From NCBI GenBank assembly GCA_023416335.1, contig JAEZHY010000088.1, positions 1 through 64,000 of the forward strand: DNA of 64,000 bases, read 5' to 3'. Below, piece by piece: positions 7,433 through 15,953 of this stretch. The notes beneath the pieces are model-generated. The model made no database searches and was not told the DNA's origin. It saw only the letters and a list, made by a program, of their open reading frames with translations. The stretch comes from Pseudomonadota bacterium. GTDB taxonomy: Bacteria; Desulfobacterota; Syntrophobacteria; Syntrophobacterales; Syntrophobacteraceae. The position numbers and the translations under genes are program-made. Position 1 is the first letter of the stretch. Each line of letters begins with the position of its first letter.

Positions 7433-10400
7433 CTACGAACCAGTCACCGGAACCTTTCTGATCTGCTGAACGTTCAGGTTGACAACATCGAAGTCGCTTT
7501 CGACCTCCGCCAGGAGCAGGTAGCCGTGGCTCATGTCCAGGTCCTGGCAAAAGCGTCTGAATGCGTTCGGGAAAAAGACCGTCTCAAAGATTCCGGATTT
7601 GTCCTCGAAGGTGAAAAATTCCATTTCTTCGCCTTCGTGGGTAAGGACCTCTTTCCGGGTAACCGGCCAGCCCTTCACCCAGATCTTCTTTCCGATGTGA
7701 GCCCCGAACTCGGAAGAAGGAACGATGTTTTGCCGGAACGATTTGAAAAAAGGCTCAGCCATATCCAGGGGATGAACCGAAAGGCAAAATCCCAGGGTCT
7801 CCCATTCGTGAGCCCATTTTTGCCGGTCTGAAAAATCGGGAAGGGGCGGGACGGCAATCGGAGCGGGCTTCTTAAAAGCGCTCATCTGCATCCGGCTGCT
7901 TCCGTTTTTTGGGGAGACTTTGTTCAGCCGCGCTTCCGCCAGCCACAGCGTCTGAGGGCGATTCAGGGCGCCCGAGATGGAATCGAGTGCCCCGCTTTTG
8001 ACCAGAACGGCGGCATCGGATGGATGGACGGGGATGCGGCGAAGAAAATCTTCAAGCGAGAGGAAGGGGCCGTTTTTGTTTCTACTCGCAAGGATAGCCT
8101 CAATGGTGCTCCTTCTTATGCCCTGAAGCTGCTGGAAGCCGATCCGGATCGTTTTGCCGCGGCCGGTATAGGCGAGGCGGCTTTCGTTTATGTCCGGGCC
8201 GTCTACTGTAAGCCCCATGCGGCGGGCTTCCGAGATGTACGCGAAGGTGCTGTAGTAGCCGCCCCCGTTGGAGATGACGGCGGCCATGAACTCAGCCGGA
8301 TGATGGACTTTCAGGTAGGCCGACTTGAAGCTTACCAGGGCGTACGAGGCCGAATGCGGCTTGCAGAAGGAGTAGCCGGCAAAGGATATGAACATCTCCC
8401 AGACACTTTCCACGACATCGTGGGCGATGCCGTTTCGGGCGCACCCTTCGTAGAATCGCTCCCGGTATTCCGAAAGCTGTTCGCGGCTCTTTTTGCTGAT
8501 CACCTTTCGCAGCCTGTCCGCCTCGCCCCATGAGAATCCGGCAAGGGCCATCGCCGCCTGCACGACATCTTCCTGGTAGACAAGGATTCCATAGCTTTCG
8601 GAAAGAAGGTGTTCGAGGCTCGGATGCAGCGGCTCGAAGGGTTCCCCGTGAAGCCGCTTTAGATATTCGTTTATGAAACGGTTTGCAGCCGGACGGATTA
8701 TGGAGGAATGAATGACCAGGTGCTCGAAATCTCCGGTGCCCGATTTTTCCTGCAAAAGGCGCATTGAGGGCGATTCCACGTAGAAAACGCCCATGGTCTT
8801 TCCTCTGCGCAGCAATTCCTGGGTCCCGGGGTCATCCACCGGGTTGAAGGTCGGATAATCGAGGCTTCCTCCCCTGTTTTCACGCACTGCTGCAATTGTA
8901 TCCCGGATCACGGCAAGGGACCGGTTGCCGAGAAGATCGATTTTTACCAGCCCGGCCTTTTCGGCCTGGTCCTTTTCCCACTGGATAATCCGTGCGCCTT
9001 TTGCGCTGATCTGGACCGGAACGTATCGCGATACGCGATCCGGGACCAGCACGACCCCGCCGCAGTGCGTTCCGATATTTCTGGGGAGCGAATCGAGGCT
9101 CGATGCAAGATCGATTATTTCCCGCCAGGGATCGGCCAGCGGGAAATTGCGGAACTTGGGATAGGTCCTGATTTGCTCCCACAGGTTTCCGGGATGAGCC
9201 CAGAAGTTCATCCGGCGGGTTACCTCCTTTATCTCGGATGCCGGAATACCGTACACCTTTGCCGCTTCCCGGATAGAGCCCCGCGCCTGGAACCCCACGT
9301 GGTTGCTGACAATAGCCAGCCGCTCGCTTCCGTAATGGCCGATGATTTCTTCAAAGAGAGCGTCCCGCTCGTCCCACGGAAAATCGACGTCGATATCCGG
9401 AAGGTCCTTTCGCTCGGGATTGAGGAACCGGCTGAAAACGAGGTCGTGACGGATGGGGTCTACGTGGGTTATCCCCAAAAGATAGCTCACAAGGCTTGCC
9501 GCCCCGCTCCCCCTTCCGCAGTGTATGGGACGGCGGCGGACGATATCCGCGACTACGAGGAAGTAATCGACGAATCCCTTGGCCCGGATGAGGTCGAGTT
9601 CTTCAAAGAGGCGCTTTTCGATTGCCGGGGAAGTCTTTCCGTAGCGCCAGGAAATTCCTTTTCGACATTCGGAAAGAAGCAGGGCGAAGTGGTCTTCCCT
9701 TCGGTCGAGGTAATGCGGGAAAACGGTCTTAAAGTGGTCCCAGGCGGTGTGGCAACTGCTTGCGATTTTTACCGTGTTCGCGAGCGCCTCGGGGCTGTTT
9801 GGAAAAAGGGCGGCCATTTCGCGTGCGGATTTCAGCCATCGGCCGGGGGATGCGACCTCCGCGGGAGGTATGGTGCTGAGGGTCTTATTTTGGTCTATTG
9901 CGCGCACGAGACGATGCAAAGGGTAGTCATCGGGGCGTGCGAAATGGACCGCGTTCGTTGCCGCGGGCGGGATGCCAAGAACGTTTGCCGCCCGAAGGAG
10001 CTTTCTATCCGACGGCCCCGGCACGATTTCGAGAAAGCATTCGATCCGGTCCTGAAGACCCTTTACCAGCTCGGGATCGCTGCTCAAAAGGACTATATCG
10101 GAGCTTCGCTCCGGAAGATTTCGAGCGAGCACGAAATCCTCTTCCAGGTGGCGGCGGGTGATAAGTTCCGAGAGGATTTCATAGCCGTACGGACTTTTTG
10201 CGAGAAGTACCGCGGACGAGTCCGCCGTTTTTACCTCCGCTCCGACTATCGGTTCTATCCCACTTTCCCGTGCCGCCTCCAGGAAATTTATCAGCCCATA
10301 AAAGCCGTTCGTGTCGGTTAGCGCCAGGTGGGTGAAACCGGCTTTTTTGGCCTCCCTGCAAAGGGCCTTGGGTGAGCTGACGCCCTGCATCATGGAGTAG

Positions 10401-10438
10401 TACGAGTGGGCGTGCAGGTGGCAAAAACCCGGTTCCAT
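7433..10438 (-). CDS. imuC: Error-prone DNA polymerase, DnaE2/ImuC family
   Basis: C-family DNA polymerase alpha-type subunit of 1001 residues, the size of DnaE2/ImuC (replicative DnaE is nearer 1160). It has an N-terminal PHP domain (FCHLHAHSYYS; LALTDTNGFYG), the palm with catalytic aspartates in LPDIDVDFPWDERD and a third in KIDLLGNRSLAVI, tandem HhH motifs (GIRRSTIEAILASR), and a C-terminal OB-like domain (FFTFEDKSGIFETVFFP). The start codon ATG 10438 overlaps the imuB stop as TGATG, so the two are translationally coupled. Known ImuC proteins do error-prone lesion bypass with ImuB during the SOS response. An in-frame extension of 33 residues upstream is rejected because it lies wholly within imuB. 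Confidence 0.88.
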   Translation of the reverse strand: MEPGFCHLHAHSYYSMMQGVSSPKALCREAKKAGFTHLALTDTNGFYGLINFLEAARESGIEPIVGAEVKTADSSAVLLAKSPYGYEILSELITRRHLEEDFVLARNLPERSSDIVLLSSDPELVKGLQDRIECFLEIVPGPSDRKLLRAANVLGIPPAATNAVHFARPDDYPLHRLVRAIDQNKTLSTIPPAEVASPGRWLKSAREMAALFPNSPEALANTVKIASSCHTAWDHFKTVFPHYLDRREDHFALLLSECRKGISWRYGKTSPAIEKRLFEELDLIRAKGFVDYFLVVADIVRRRPIHCGRGSGAASLVSYLLGITHVDPIRHDLVFSRFLNPERKDLPDIDVDFPWDERDALFEEIIGHYGSERLAIVSNHVGFQARGSIREAAKVYGIPASEIKEVTRRMNFWAHPGNLWEQIRTYPKFRNFPLADPWREIIDLASSLDSLPRNIGTHCGGVVLVPDRVSRYVPVQISAKGARIIQWEKDQAEKAGLVKIDLLGNRSLAVIRDTIAAVRENRGGSLDYPTFNPVDDPGTQELLRRGKTMGVFYVESPSMRLLQEKSGTGDFEHLVIHSSIIRPAANRFINEYLKRLHGEPFEPLHPSLEHLLSESYGILVYQEDVVQAAMALAGFSWGEADRLRKVISKKSREQLSEYRERFYEGCARNGIAHDVVESVWEMFISFAGYSFCKPHSASYALVSFKSAYLKVHHPAEFMAAVISNGGGYYSTFAYISEARRMGLTVDGPDINESRLAYTGRGKTIRIGFQQLQGIRRSTIEAILASRNKNGPFLSLEDFLRRIPVHPSDAAVLVKSGALDSISGALNRPQTLWLAEARLNKVSPKNGSSRMQMSAFKKPAPIAVPPLPDFSDRQKWAHEWETLGFCLSVHPLDMAEPFFKSFRQNIVPSSEFGAHIGKKIWVKGWPVTRKEVLTHEGEEMEFFTFEDKSGIFETVFFPNAFRRFCQDLDMSHGYLLLAEVESDFDVVNLNVQQIRKVPVTGS

Positions 10439-11610
10439 CAGGGTCGGCTCCTTTTCAATTCCATGATTTTGCCCCAGGAGATGATTTCCCTTCCGAATTT
10501 CATGCGGATGGAATCCAGGGCTTTTTGAAGCCCGCACTCATTTCGGGCAACATCTTTTTCCCATGGGAAAAGGGATAGCTGGCGTGCCGGCATCGAGAGA
10601 TCGGAAAATTCCAGGATAATCCTGCGAACGGCTATGCGCCGATGAAAAAGTTGGAGAAAAATCGGAAGAACCAGCCGAAAAAGTCCCTGATCGGCCTCAA
10701 TCGCACTATGAGGAAGTTTTTTTCCACCGGCAGCCGATATACCGTCTGCATAGCGTATTTCCAGCCTCAAATATCCGGGAGAGCGGTTATGGGACCGAAG
10801 GCTCCATCCAGCCTCCTCCATTTGCCCGAAAAGGATCGCTTCCAACCGCCCCAAGTCGATTTCATCGCGGTCGAGGGTTTTGACGAACGCGAGTTTTTGT
10901 ACTTTCTGCAGAGGAAGGACAGGGGAAAAATCGATGCCTTTCGCGGCCTTAAGGAGCCGGTCCGCCGATTTTCCGAAGACTTCCGCCAGCATGGGGAAAG
11001 AAAAAGAAGCGATTTGCCCGATTGTCCGGATGTTGAATCCGGCAAGCCTGGATGCGGTAACCTCGCCCACGCCGGGGAGAAGCGTCATGGGAAGAGGCGC
11101 TAGAAAAGATTTTTCGTTTCCCGGAAAAATAAAACTAAGGTCGCCCGGCCTGATGCAGTTCGCAGCGACCCGGCTTACCAGCTTGTTGGAGGCAAGACCG
11201 ATCCGGGCATGAAGGCCGGTTTTTACCGCAAGTTCTTTTTCGATCCGGCAGGCGATGTCCGGCTCCGGTCCCCACAGGCGTTTGTACCCGTAATGTCGAG
11301 AAAATACGATCCCGGCCAGGTTCCTTCCACAAGCGGCGAATACTGCCCCATTTCTTCCGTGATATTCCGGTGTTTTTCCCGGTAGTGGTAAAGGTCCGAT
11401 GGGATGGGCCGTCATGCGGCGGCACATCTTGCGTGCCAAAGAGATGGATATGCCCTTGCCCCGGGCGATGCGGTTTACTCCCTGGGTTACGGACCTCTCT
11501 CCCGGCTCCGCCAAAACGAGCGGGCGTTTCTTTAGCTCCGGGCGCCGTATTTCCTCCATGGCCGCATAGAAATCGGGAATATTCAAATGCACGATATTGT
11601 GAAGCTGCAT
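10438..11610 (-). CDS. imuB: Y-family polymerase-like protein ImuB, catalytic residues lost
   Basis: 390 residues with Y-family (DinB-like) architecture: palm and fingers at residues about 1-200, HhH thumb (LLPGVGEVTASRLAGFNIRTIGQIA), and little finger to about 340. The first catalytic motif, DxD in active Pol IV, reads HLNIPDFYAAME, so both metal-binding aspartates are replaced (N and P). The S-x-D-E motif reads FSRHYGY. This loss is characteristic of ImuB, which acts as a non-catalytic hub. The C-terminal region has QLSLF, a canonical beta-clamp binding pentapeptide. The gene starts 13 bases after the lexA-like gene and overlaps imuC, forming one operon. A RecA-like ImuA gene, usual in such operons, is absent here. 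Confidence 0.82.
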   Translation of the reverse strand: MQLHNIVHLNIPDFYAAMEEIRRPELKKRPLVLAEPGERSVTQGVNRIARGKGISISLARKMCRRMTAHPIGPLPLPGKTPEYHGRNGAVFAACGRNLAGIVFSRHYGYKRLWGPEPDIACRIEKELAVKTGLHARIGLASNKLVSRVAANCIRPGDLSFIFPGNEKSFLAPLPMTLLPGVGEVTASRLAGFNIRTIGQIASFSFPMLAEVFGKSADRLLKAAKGIDFSPVLPLQKVQKLAFVKTLDRDEIDLGRLEAILFGQMEEAGWSLRSHNRSPGYLRLEIRYADGISAAGGKKLPHSAIEADQGLFRLVLPIFLQLFHRRIAVRRIILEFSDLSMPARQLSLFPWEKDVARNECGLQKALDSIRMKFGREIISWGKIMELKRSRP

Positions 11611-11623
11611 TGCATCGCCCCGA

Positions 11624-12142
11624 TCAGGAATGCTTCGGGGTCTTGTAGTTTCGGATGAGTTCCATCACGACTCCCACGATTTCGACGGTTTCAGTTGGAA
11701 CGCGAATCGGCTTCATCTGAGCATTTGCCGGTCTAAGTTCGGTTTCCTCGCCCCGCTGATAAAAATTTTTTACAGTTGCCTTCCCATTTACCAGGGCAAC
11801 GACCGTCTGGCCGTTTTCCGCATGGGGTTGCCTGGTGATGATCAGAATGTCGCCGCTTCTTATTCCATCATCGATCATGGAATCTCCCCGGACGCGCAGG
11901 GCGAAGTTGCTGCCGTTACCCATAAAGTTTTCGGGCACATCGATCGATTCCGGGATTTCGACCGCCTCGATCGGATTTCCCGCGGCAACCACCCCCAGGA
12001 AAGGAATAGAAGTCGCGGAAACGGCTCGGAGCGGAACCACGTCAAGGGCTCGCTTTTGGTTTTTCGTGTGAGTTTTTATATAGCCGTGCTTCTCAAGCTG
12101 CTTTAGGTGCTCGGCAACCGAATTCAGGGAACGAAAGCCCAT
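11624..12142 (-). CDS. LexA-like S24 repressor with truncated N-terminal HTH
   Basis: 172 residues. The C-terminal half is a full LexA/S24 autoprotease domain: cleavage site in GVVAAGNP, nucleophile serine in VRGDSMIDDG, general-base lysine in GKATVKNF. The N-terminus begins MGFRSLNSVAEHLKQLEKHGYI, which matches only the recognition helix and following wing of the LexA HTH; the first two helices (about 40 residues) are missing. Reading upstream in frame gives no LexA-like sequence before a stop at about 12221. The gene heads the imuB-imuC operon and probably represses it until SOS autocleavage. Whether the shortened domain binds DNA alone is open; it could act as a UmuD-like protein or pair with another LexA. 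Confidence 0.8.
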   Translation of the reverse strand: MGFRSLNSVAEHLKQLEKHGYIKTHTKNQKRALDVVPLRAVSATSIPFLGVVAAGNPIEAVEIPESIDVPENFMGNGSNFALRVRGDSMIDDGIRSGDILIITRQPHAENGQTVVALVNGKATVKNFYQRGEETELRPANAQMKPIRVPTETVEIVGVVMELIRNYKTPKHS

Positions 12143-12486
12143 GTGCCTTTTCTGCCCTCTTTCATTAAGCTGCCAGTGAGTTTTACGGCTGGATTTGAAT
12201 AACTTGAAAGCACGTTTAATTTAATAGTGTTTCTCTTTGCGGTTGGGTGTTGGAAGAATTCTTCCGCCCAACCGGTAAATCCGTTCTGGTAAAGAGGTGA
12301 TTATGGTGCGCGTATATCCGGCCATCGCCGTTGGGGTTGGCGAAGGGAAAATTCTTTCGAAAGGGAAGAAGCTTTTCCTTTCGGGGAACTCTGGTGTGCA
12401 TGGCCGAAAACCATATCACCTTGTTTTTTGTATGAAACGCTTGAAATTTCACAGGCCCGTTGAGGGCTTGAGACATGGAGGAAATC
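12143..12486. other. Divergent intergenic region between the SOS cassette and the catabolic cluster
   Basis: 344 bases separate genes transcribed outward in both directions, so both promoters should lie here. It holds two palindromes: 12240-12274 (see its own entry) and an imperfect 26-bp palindrome at 12358-12383 with arms CGAAAGG/CCTTTCG. An A/T-rich stretch at about 12215-12235 could carry the minus-strand -10 element. No gene is supported. Confidence 0.5.
12240..12274. promoter_or_regulatory. Long palindrome upstream of the lexA-imuB-imuC operon, candidate operator
   Basis: Outer arms CGGTTGGG (12240-12247) and CCCAACCG (12267-12274) flank a perfect 14-bp palindrome GGAAGAATTCTTCC (12252-12265). 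It lies about 100 bases upstream of the repressor ATG, between divergent genes, and no T-tract follows on either strand, so an operator is likelier than a terminator. The binding protein could be the LexA-like product or a regulator of the plus-strand cluster. Confidence 0.45.
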
Positions 12487-13158
12487 ATGAAATCCAGCGA
12501 AAACGGAGGGGCGAGCCCCCGCCTGCTGACCCCGGATAATTGTGTGCTTTTGTTGATCGACCATCAACCTCAGATGGCTTTTGCGACCCACTCGATTGAT
12601 GGTCAGACCCTGGTAAATAACGTGACCGGACTCGCCAAATCCGCAAAGGTATTTGGTGTTCCCACCATCTTGACGACTGTTGCGGCTGAAAGCTTCAGCG
12701 GTCCCATTTTCCCGCCGCTTCAGGCGGTTTTCCCCAGCTATAAGCCTATTGACAGAACGACGATGAATGCCTGGGAAGATCCCAGGGTTGTCGACGCAGT
12801 GAGGAAGATCGGACGCAGAAAGATGGTAATGGCTGCTCTTTGGACCGAGGTCTGCCTGAGCACCGCCGTCCTGTCGGCAATCGACGACGGCTATGAGGTC
12901 TACATCGTTGCCGATGCTTCAGGCGGCGTGACTTCCGAAGCCCACGAAACCGCCATGCGGCGCATGATCCAGGCGGGAGCCGTTCCAACGACCTGGCTCC
13001 AGGTGCTTCTCGAATGGCAGCGTGACTGGGCACGAACCGAGACATACGATGCAGTGATGGAAGTGGCCAAAGAGCACGGTGGAGCATACGGGCTCGGGAT
13101 CGGGTATGCGAAGGTCATGTTCGGCGGGCACGAAGGCGAAGAAAGAAAAGCGGCTTGA
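12487..13158 (+). CDS. Isochorismatase-family cysteine hydrolase, YcaC-like
   Basis: 223 residues of the isochorismatase-like hydrolase fold. Catalytic candidates are D25 in LLLIDHQ and C123 in TEVCLST, with a lysine expected between them; the cis-peptide region is ALWTEVC. The pattern (NAWEDPRVVDAVRKIGRRKMVMA; AGAVPTTWLQVLLEWQRDW) matches YcaC-type proteins, which hydrolyse amides or related bonds of unknown substrates. GGAGG at 12477-12481 sits 5 bases before ATG 12487, so the earlier ATG at 12475 is not used. It is the first gene of a co-oriented catabolic cluster with an amidohydrolase and a dioxygenase. Confidence 0.87.
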   Translation: MKSSENGGASPRLLTPDNCVLLLIDHQPQMAFATHSIDGQTLVNNVTGLAKSAKVFGVPTILTTVAAESFSGPIFPPLQAVFPSYKPIDRTTMNAWEDPRVVDAVRKIGRRKMVMAALWTEVCLSTAVLSAIDDGYEVYIVADASGGVTSEAHETAMRRMIQAGAVPTTWLQVLLEWQRDWARTETYDAVMEVAKEHGGAYGLGIGYAKVMFGGHEGEERKAA

Positions 13159-13316
13159 GCGCGTCTGTTGCAGAATCACTCCCTGCAGCAATCCTCTTTG
13201 CTGCGCAAGGTCCCGGGTGAGTCGAGATAACTCCGGCGGGCGGGGGCCAAGTCTATCGCTTCCGCCTGTCCGCCGGCTCATTGCGGGGGAGTCATTCTGC
13301 GCGGAAAGGATGACGA

Positions 13317-15029
13317 ATGGAAGCAGAACTTATTCTCCTGAATGGTCACATCACAACACTCGACAGGGACAATTCCGAGGTTTCCGCCGCTGCCGTCCGG
13401 GACGGACGCTTTCTTGCCGTTGGGGCCGACGCGGAAGCCATGAACTTTAAAGGCAATGGAACTCAGGTAATCGATCTCAGAGGCCGCAGAATCATCCCGG
13501 GATTGAATGATTCGCATATTCACGTCATTCGCGAGGGATTGAACTATAACATGGAACTTCGCTGGGATGGCGTTCCGTCGCTTGCCGATGCACTGAGAAT
13601 GCTTCGCGAGCAGGCGCGACGGACGCCTCCGCCTCAGTGGGTTCGGGTCGTCGGCGGGTGGTCGGAATTCCAGTTTGCGGAAAGGCGCATGCCCACCCTG
13701 GAAGAAATCAACGAGGCGGCCCCCGATACCCCTGTTTTTATTCTCCATCTCTATGATCGCGCTTTCCTGAATCGCGCGGCACTGCGTTCCCTTGGATACA
13801 CGAAAGATACTCCTGAGTTTCCCGGAGGGGAAATCGAGCGGGACCGGCACGGCAACCCCACAGGGCTGCTCATTGCGCGCCCCAATGCCGCGATTTTGTA
13901 CGCTACTCTTGCCAAAGGTCCGAAGCTTTCCTACGAGGACCAGCTCAACTCAACGCGCTATTTCATGAGGGAGTTGAACCAACTGGGGGTGACCAGCGTA
14001 ATCGATGCCGGGGGAGGCTTTCAGAATTACCCCGAAGATTACAGGGTCATCGAAGATTTGGCAAAGCGGGGAGAACTCACGCTTCGGTTTGCTTACAACC
14101 TTTTTACCCAGCACCCCAAAGCGGAACTCGACGATTTCAGGCCTTGGGTCTCAATGACCGAACCCGGCAGGGGCGACGACTATTTCAGGATGAACGGAGC
14201 CGGCGAGATGCTCGTCTTTTCCGGGGCGGATTTCGAGGACTTCCTCGAGCCCCGGCCGAATCTTCCGCCCGAGATGGAAAGTGAACTCCGGGCGGTCGTG
14301 ACTCTCCTGGTTGAAAACCGTTGGCCCTTCCGGCTTCATGCAACCTATGACGAATCAATCACGCGGTTTCTCGATGTATTCGAACAAATCAACCGCGAAG
14401 TGCCTTTCAATAGCCTGAGATGGTTTTTCGACCATGCCGAAACGATAAGCGATCGCAATCTGGAAAGAGTGAAGGCGTTGGGGGGAGGTATTGCAATCCA
14501 GGATCGGATGGCGTTCCAGGGCGAGCATTTCCTCAAGCGGTATGGTGCCGAAGCAGCCCGGCACTCGCCTCCCGTTGAACGGATGCTGGCTATGGGCGTG
14601 CCGGTGGGAGCGGGGACCGATGCAACGAGGGTTGCCTCCTACAATCCCTGGGTGAGCCTCTACTGGCTGGTTACGGGGCGGACGGCCGGCGGTACGCAGT
14701 TGTCAAACCGCCTGGACCGAACGGAAGCCCTTCGACTCTACACGCTCGGAAGTGCATGGTTCTCGGGTGAGGAAGAGAAAAAAGGGTCAATCGAGGCGGG
14801 AAAGCTGGCCGACTTTAGCGCTTTGTCGGAGGATTATTTCGCCGTTTCCGATGAGCGGATAAAGGATCTGCAATCCGATCTCACCATTGTCGGCGGCAGG
14901 ATTGTCCACGGCTCGGGTGACTTTGCAGCCATGGGGCCGCCCGAACTGCCTGTCAGCCCCGACTGGTCGCCGGTAAAAATCTATCATGGATATTATCGCA
15001 CGGGCAGAAGCTATGAGCGCGCTGCCTGA
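13317..15029 (+). CDS. Metal-dependent amidohydrolase, YtcJ-like
   Basis: 570 residues of the amidohydrolase superfamily (amidohydrolase 3 / YtcJ group). A small N-terminal beta-sandwich (ILLNGHITTLDRDN) leads into the TIM barrel with metal site DSHIHV (H67, H69); further metal/catalytic candidates are in FRLHATYDE, FFDHAET and GAGTDATR. The C-terminal sandwich strand GSIEAGKLADFSAL is typical. No signal peptide, so cytoplasmic. GGAAAGGA precedes the ATG. It lies 158 bases after the YcaC-like gene and 33 before the dioxygenase, suggesting a common pathway for an amide- or ring-containing substrate; the substrate is not known. Confidence 0.85.
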   Translation: MEAELILLNGHITTLDRDNSEVSAAAVRDGRFLAVGADAEAMNFKGNGTQVIDLRGRRIIPGLNDSHIHVIREGLNYNMELRWDGVPSLADALRMLREQARRTPPPQWVRVVGGWSEFQFAERRMPTLEEINEAAPDTPVFILHLYDRAFLNRAALRSLGYTKDTPEFPGGEIERDRHGNPTGLLIARPNAAILYATLAKGPKLSYEDQLNSTRYFMRELNQLGVTSVIDAGGGFQNYPEDYRVIEDLAKRGELTLRFAYNLFTQHPKAELDDFRPWVSMTEPGRGDDYFRMNGAGEMLVFSGADFEDFLEPRPNLPPEMESELRAVVTLLVENRWPFRLHATYDESITRFLDVFEQINREVPFNSLRWFFDHAETISDRNLERVKALGGGIAIQDRMAFQGEHFLKRYGAEAARHSPPVERMLAMGVPVGAGTDATRVASYNPWVSLYWLVTGRTAGGTQLSNRLDRTEALRLYTLGSAWFSGEEEKKGSIEAGKLADFSALSEDYFAVSDERIKDLQSDLTIVGGRIVHGSGDFAAMGPPELPVSPDWSPVKIYHGYYRTGRSYERAA

Positions 15030-15062
15030 TGCACGTGCCCTCAAGCTGGAAGGATTGATCTC

Positions 15063-15953
15063 ATGGAAAACGTCACAGATCGAGGCTTAACTGAGAAGGT
15101 CATATATGCCTACTCGAAAATCGAAAATCCGAGACTGAAGTTCATAGTCTCCGACTTGATAAAACACCTGCACGAGTATGTGAAGGATACGAAGGTAACC
15201 GATGAAGAATTTGAGTATGCCTGGGACTTTTTGAAAAGAATGGCTGAAATGACAGGTCCTGAAAGAAATGAGTTTATTCTGCTTTCGGACGTCATCGGAG
15301 TTAGCCAACTCATCGAAACGCTGAATCATGAAGAACCCGATCAGCCGGTCGGATTCGCGCTGGTGGGCCCATTTTACCGCGAGGGAGCACCGTTCCGGGA
15401 AAGAGGGGCCTTCATAGCGAGCGAGGATACTCCGGGTACACGCGTACGGATCTCCGGAAGAGTGTTGGACTCCGAGAGTAGGGTCCCGGTCAAGGGAGCC
15501 GTGGTCGACATATGGCAGGCCGCGACAAATGGGCTTTATGAAAACCAGGACGAGAATCAACTCGACTACAATCTCCGGGGGCGCTTCCGGGCAGATGAGG
15601 GCGGTTCTTTCGAACTCGTCGCGCTGATGCCGACGGCCTATCCCGTTCCCACAGACGGCCCCGTGGGAGAACTCCTTCATGCTGCAAAAAGACCGCCAAT
15701 GCGGCCTGCCCATATTCACTTCATTGTGTCTGCTCCCGGCCATGAAACGCTGGTCACCCAGGTTTTTGTGAAAGGAGACCCGATGATCGCGGAAGATGTC
15801 GTGTTTACGGCGAGTGACAACATGATCGGGGATTTCAAAAAAGATGGGGACCTGTTCCTGCTTAACATCGATTTTCCACTGAAACATGGGGAATCGAAGA
15901 TTCCAAAAGCCCCCGTCCCCGCGGAGGGAGGTCATCATGGAAGATACCACTAA
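15063..15953 (+). CDS. Intradiol ring-cleavage dioxygenase
   Basis: 296 residues of the catechol/hydroxyquinol 1,2-dioxygenase family: an N-terminal helical dimerisation part (residues about 1-100, with FILLSDVIGVSQLIETLN) and the catalytic beta-sandwich. All four non-heme Fe(III) ligands can be placed: Y159 (GLYENQ), Y193 (TAYPVP), H217 and H219 (PAHIHF). Enzymes of this family insert O2 between two adjacent ring hydroxyls, giving muconate-type products. VDIWQAATNGLYEN is the family hallmark. The reaction needs oxygen, notable if the host is an anaerobe. The 3' end overlaps the lipocalin-like gene by 17 bases. Confidence 0.9.
   Translation: MENVTDRGLTEKVIYAYSKIENPRLKFIVSDLIKHLHEYVKDTKVTDEEFEYAWDFLKRMAEMTGPERNEFILLSDVIGVSQLIETLNHEEPDQPVGFALVGPFYREGAPFRERGAFIASEDTPGTRVRISGRVLDSESRVPVKGAVVDIWQAATNGLYENQDENQLDYNLRGRFRADEGGSFELVALMPTAYPVPTDGPVGELLHAAKRPPMRPAHIHFIVSAPGHETLVTQVFVKGDPMIAEDVVFTASDNMIGDFKKDGDLFLLNIDFPLKHGESKIPKAPVPAEGGHHGRYH

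Noticed and set aside
9065..10321. 418-codon open frame on the plus strand inside imuC
   Set aside because: Antisense shadow; the imuC frame has all polymerase motifs.
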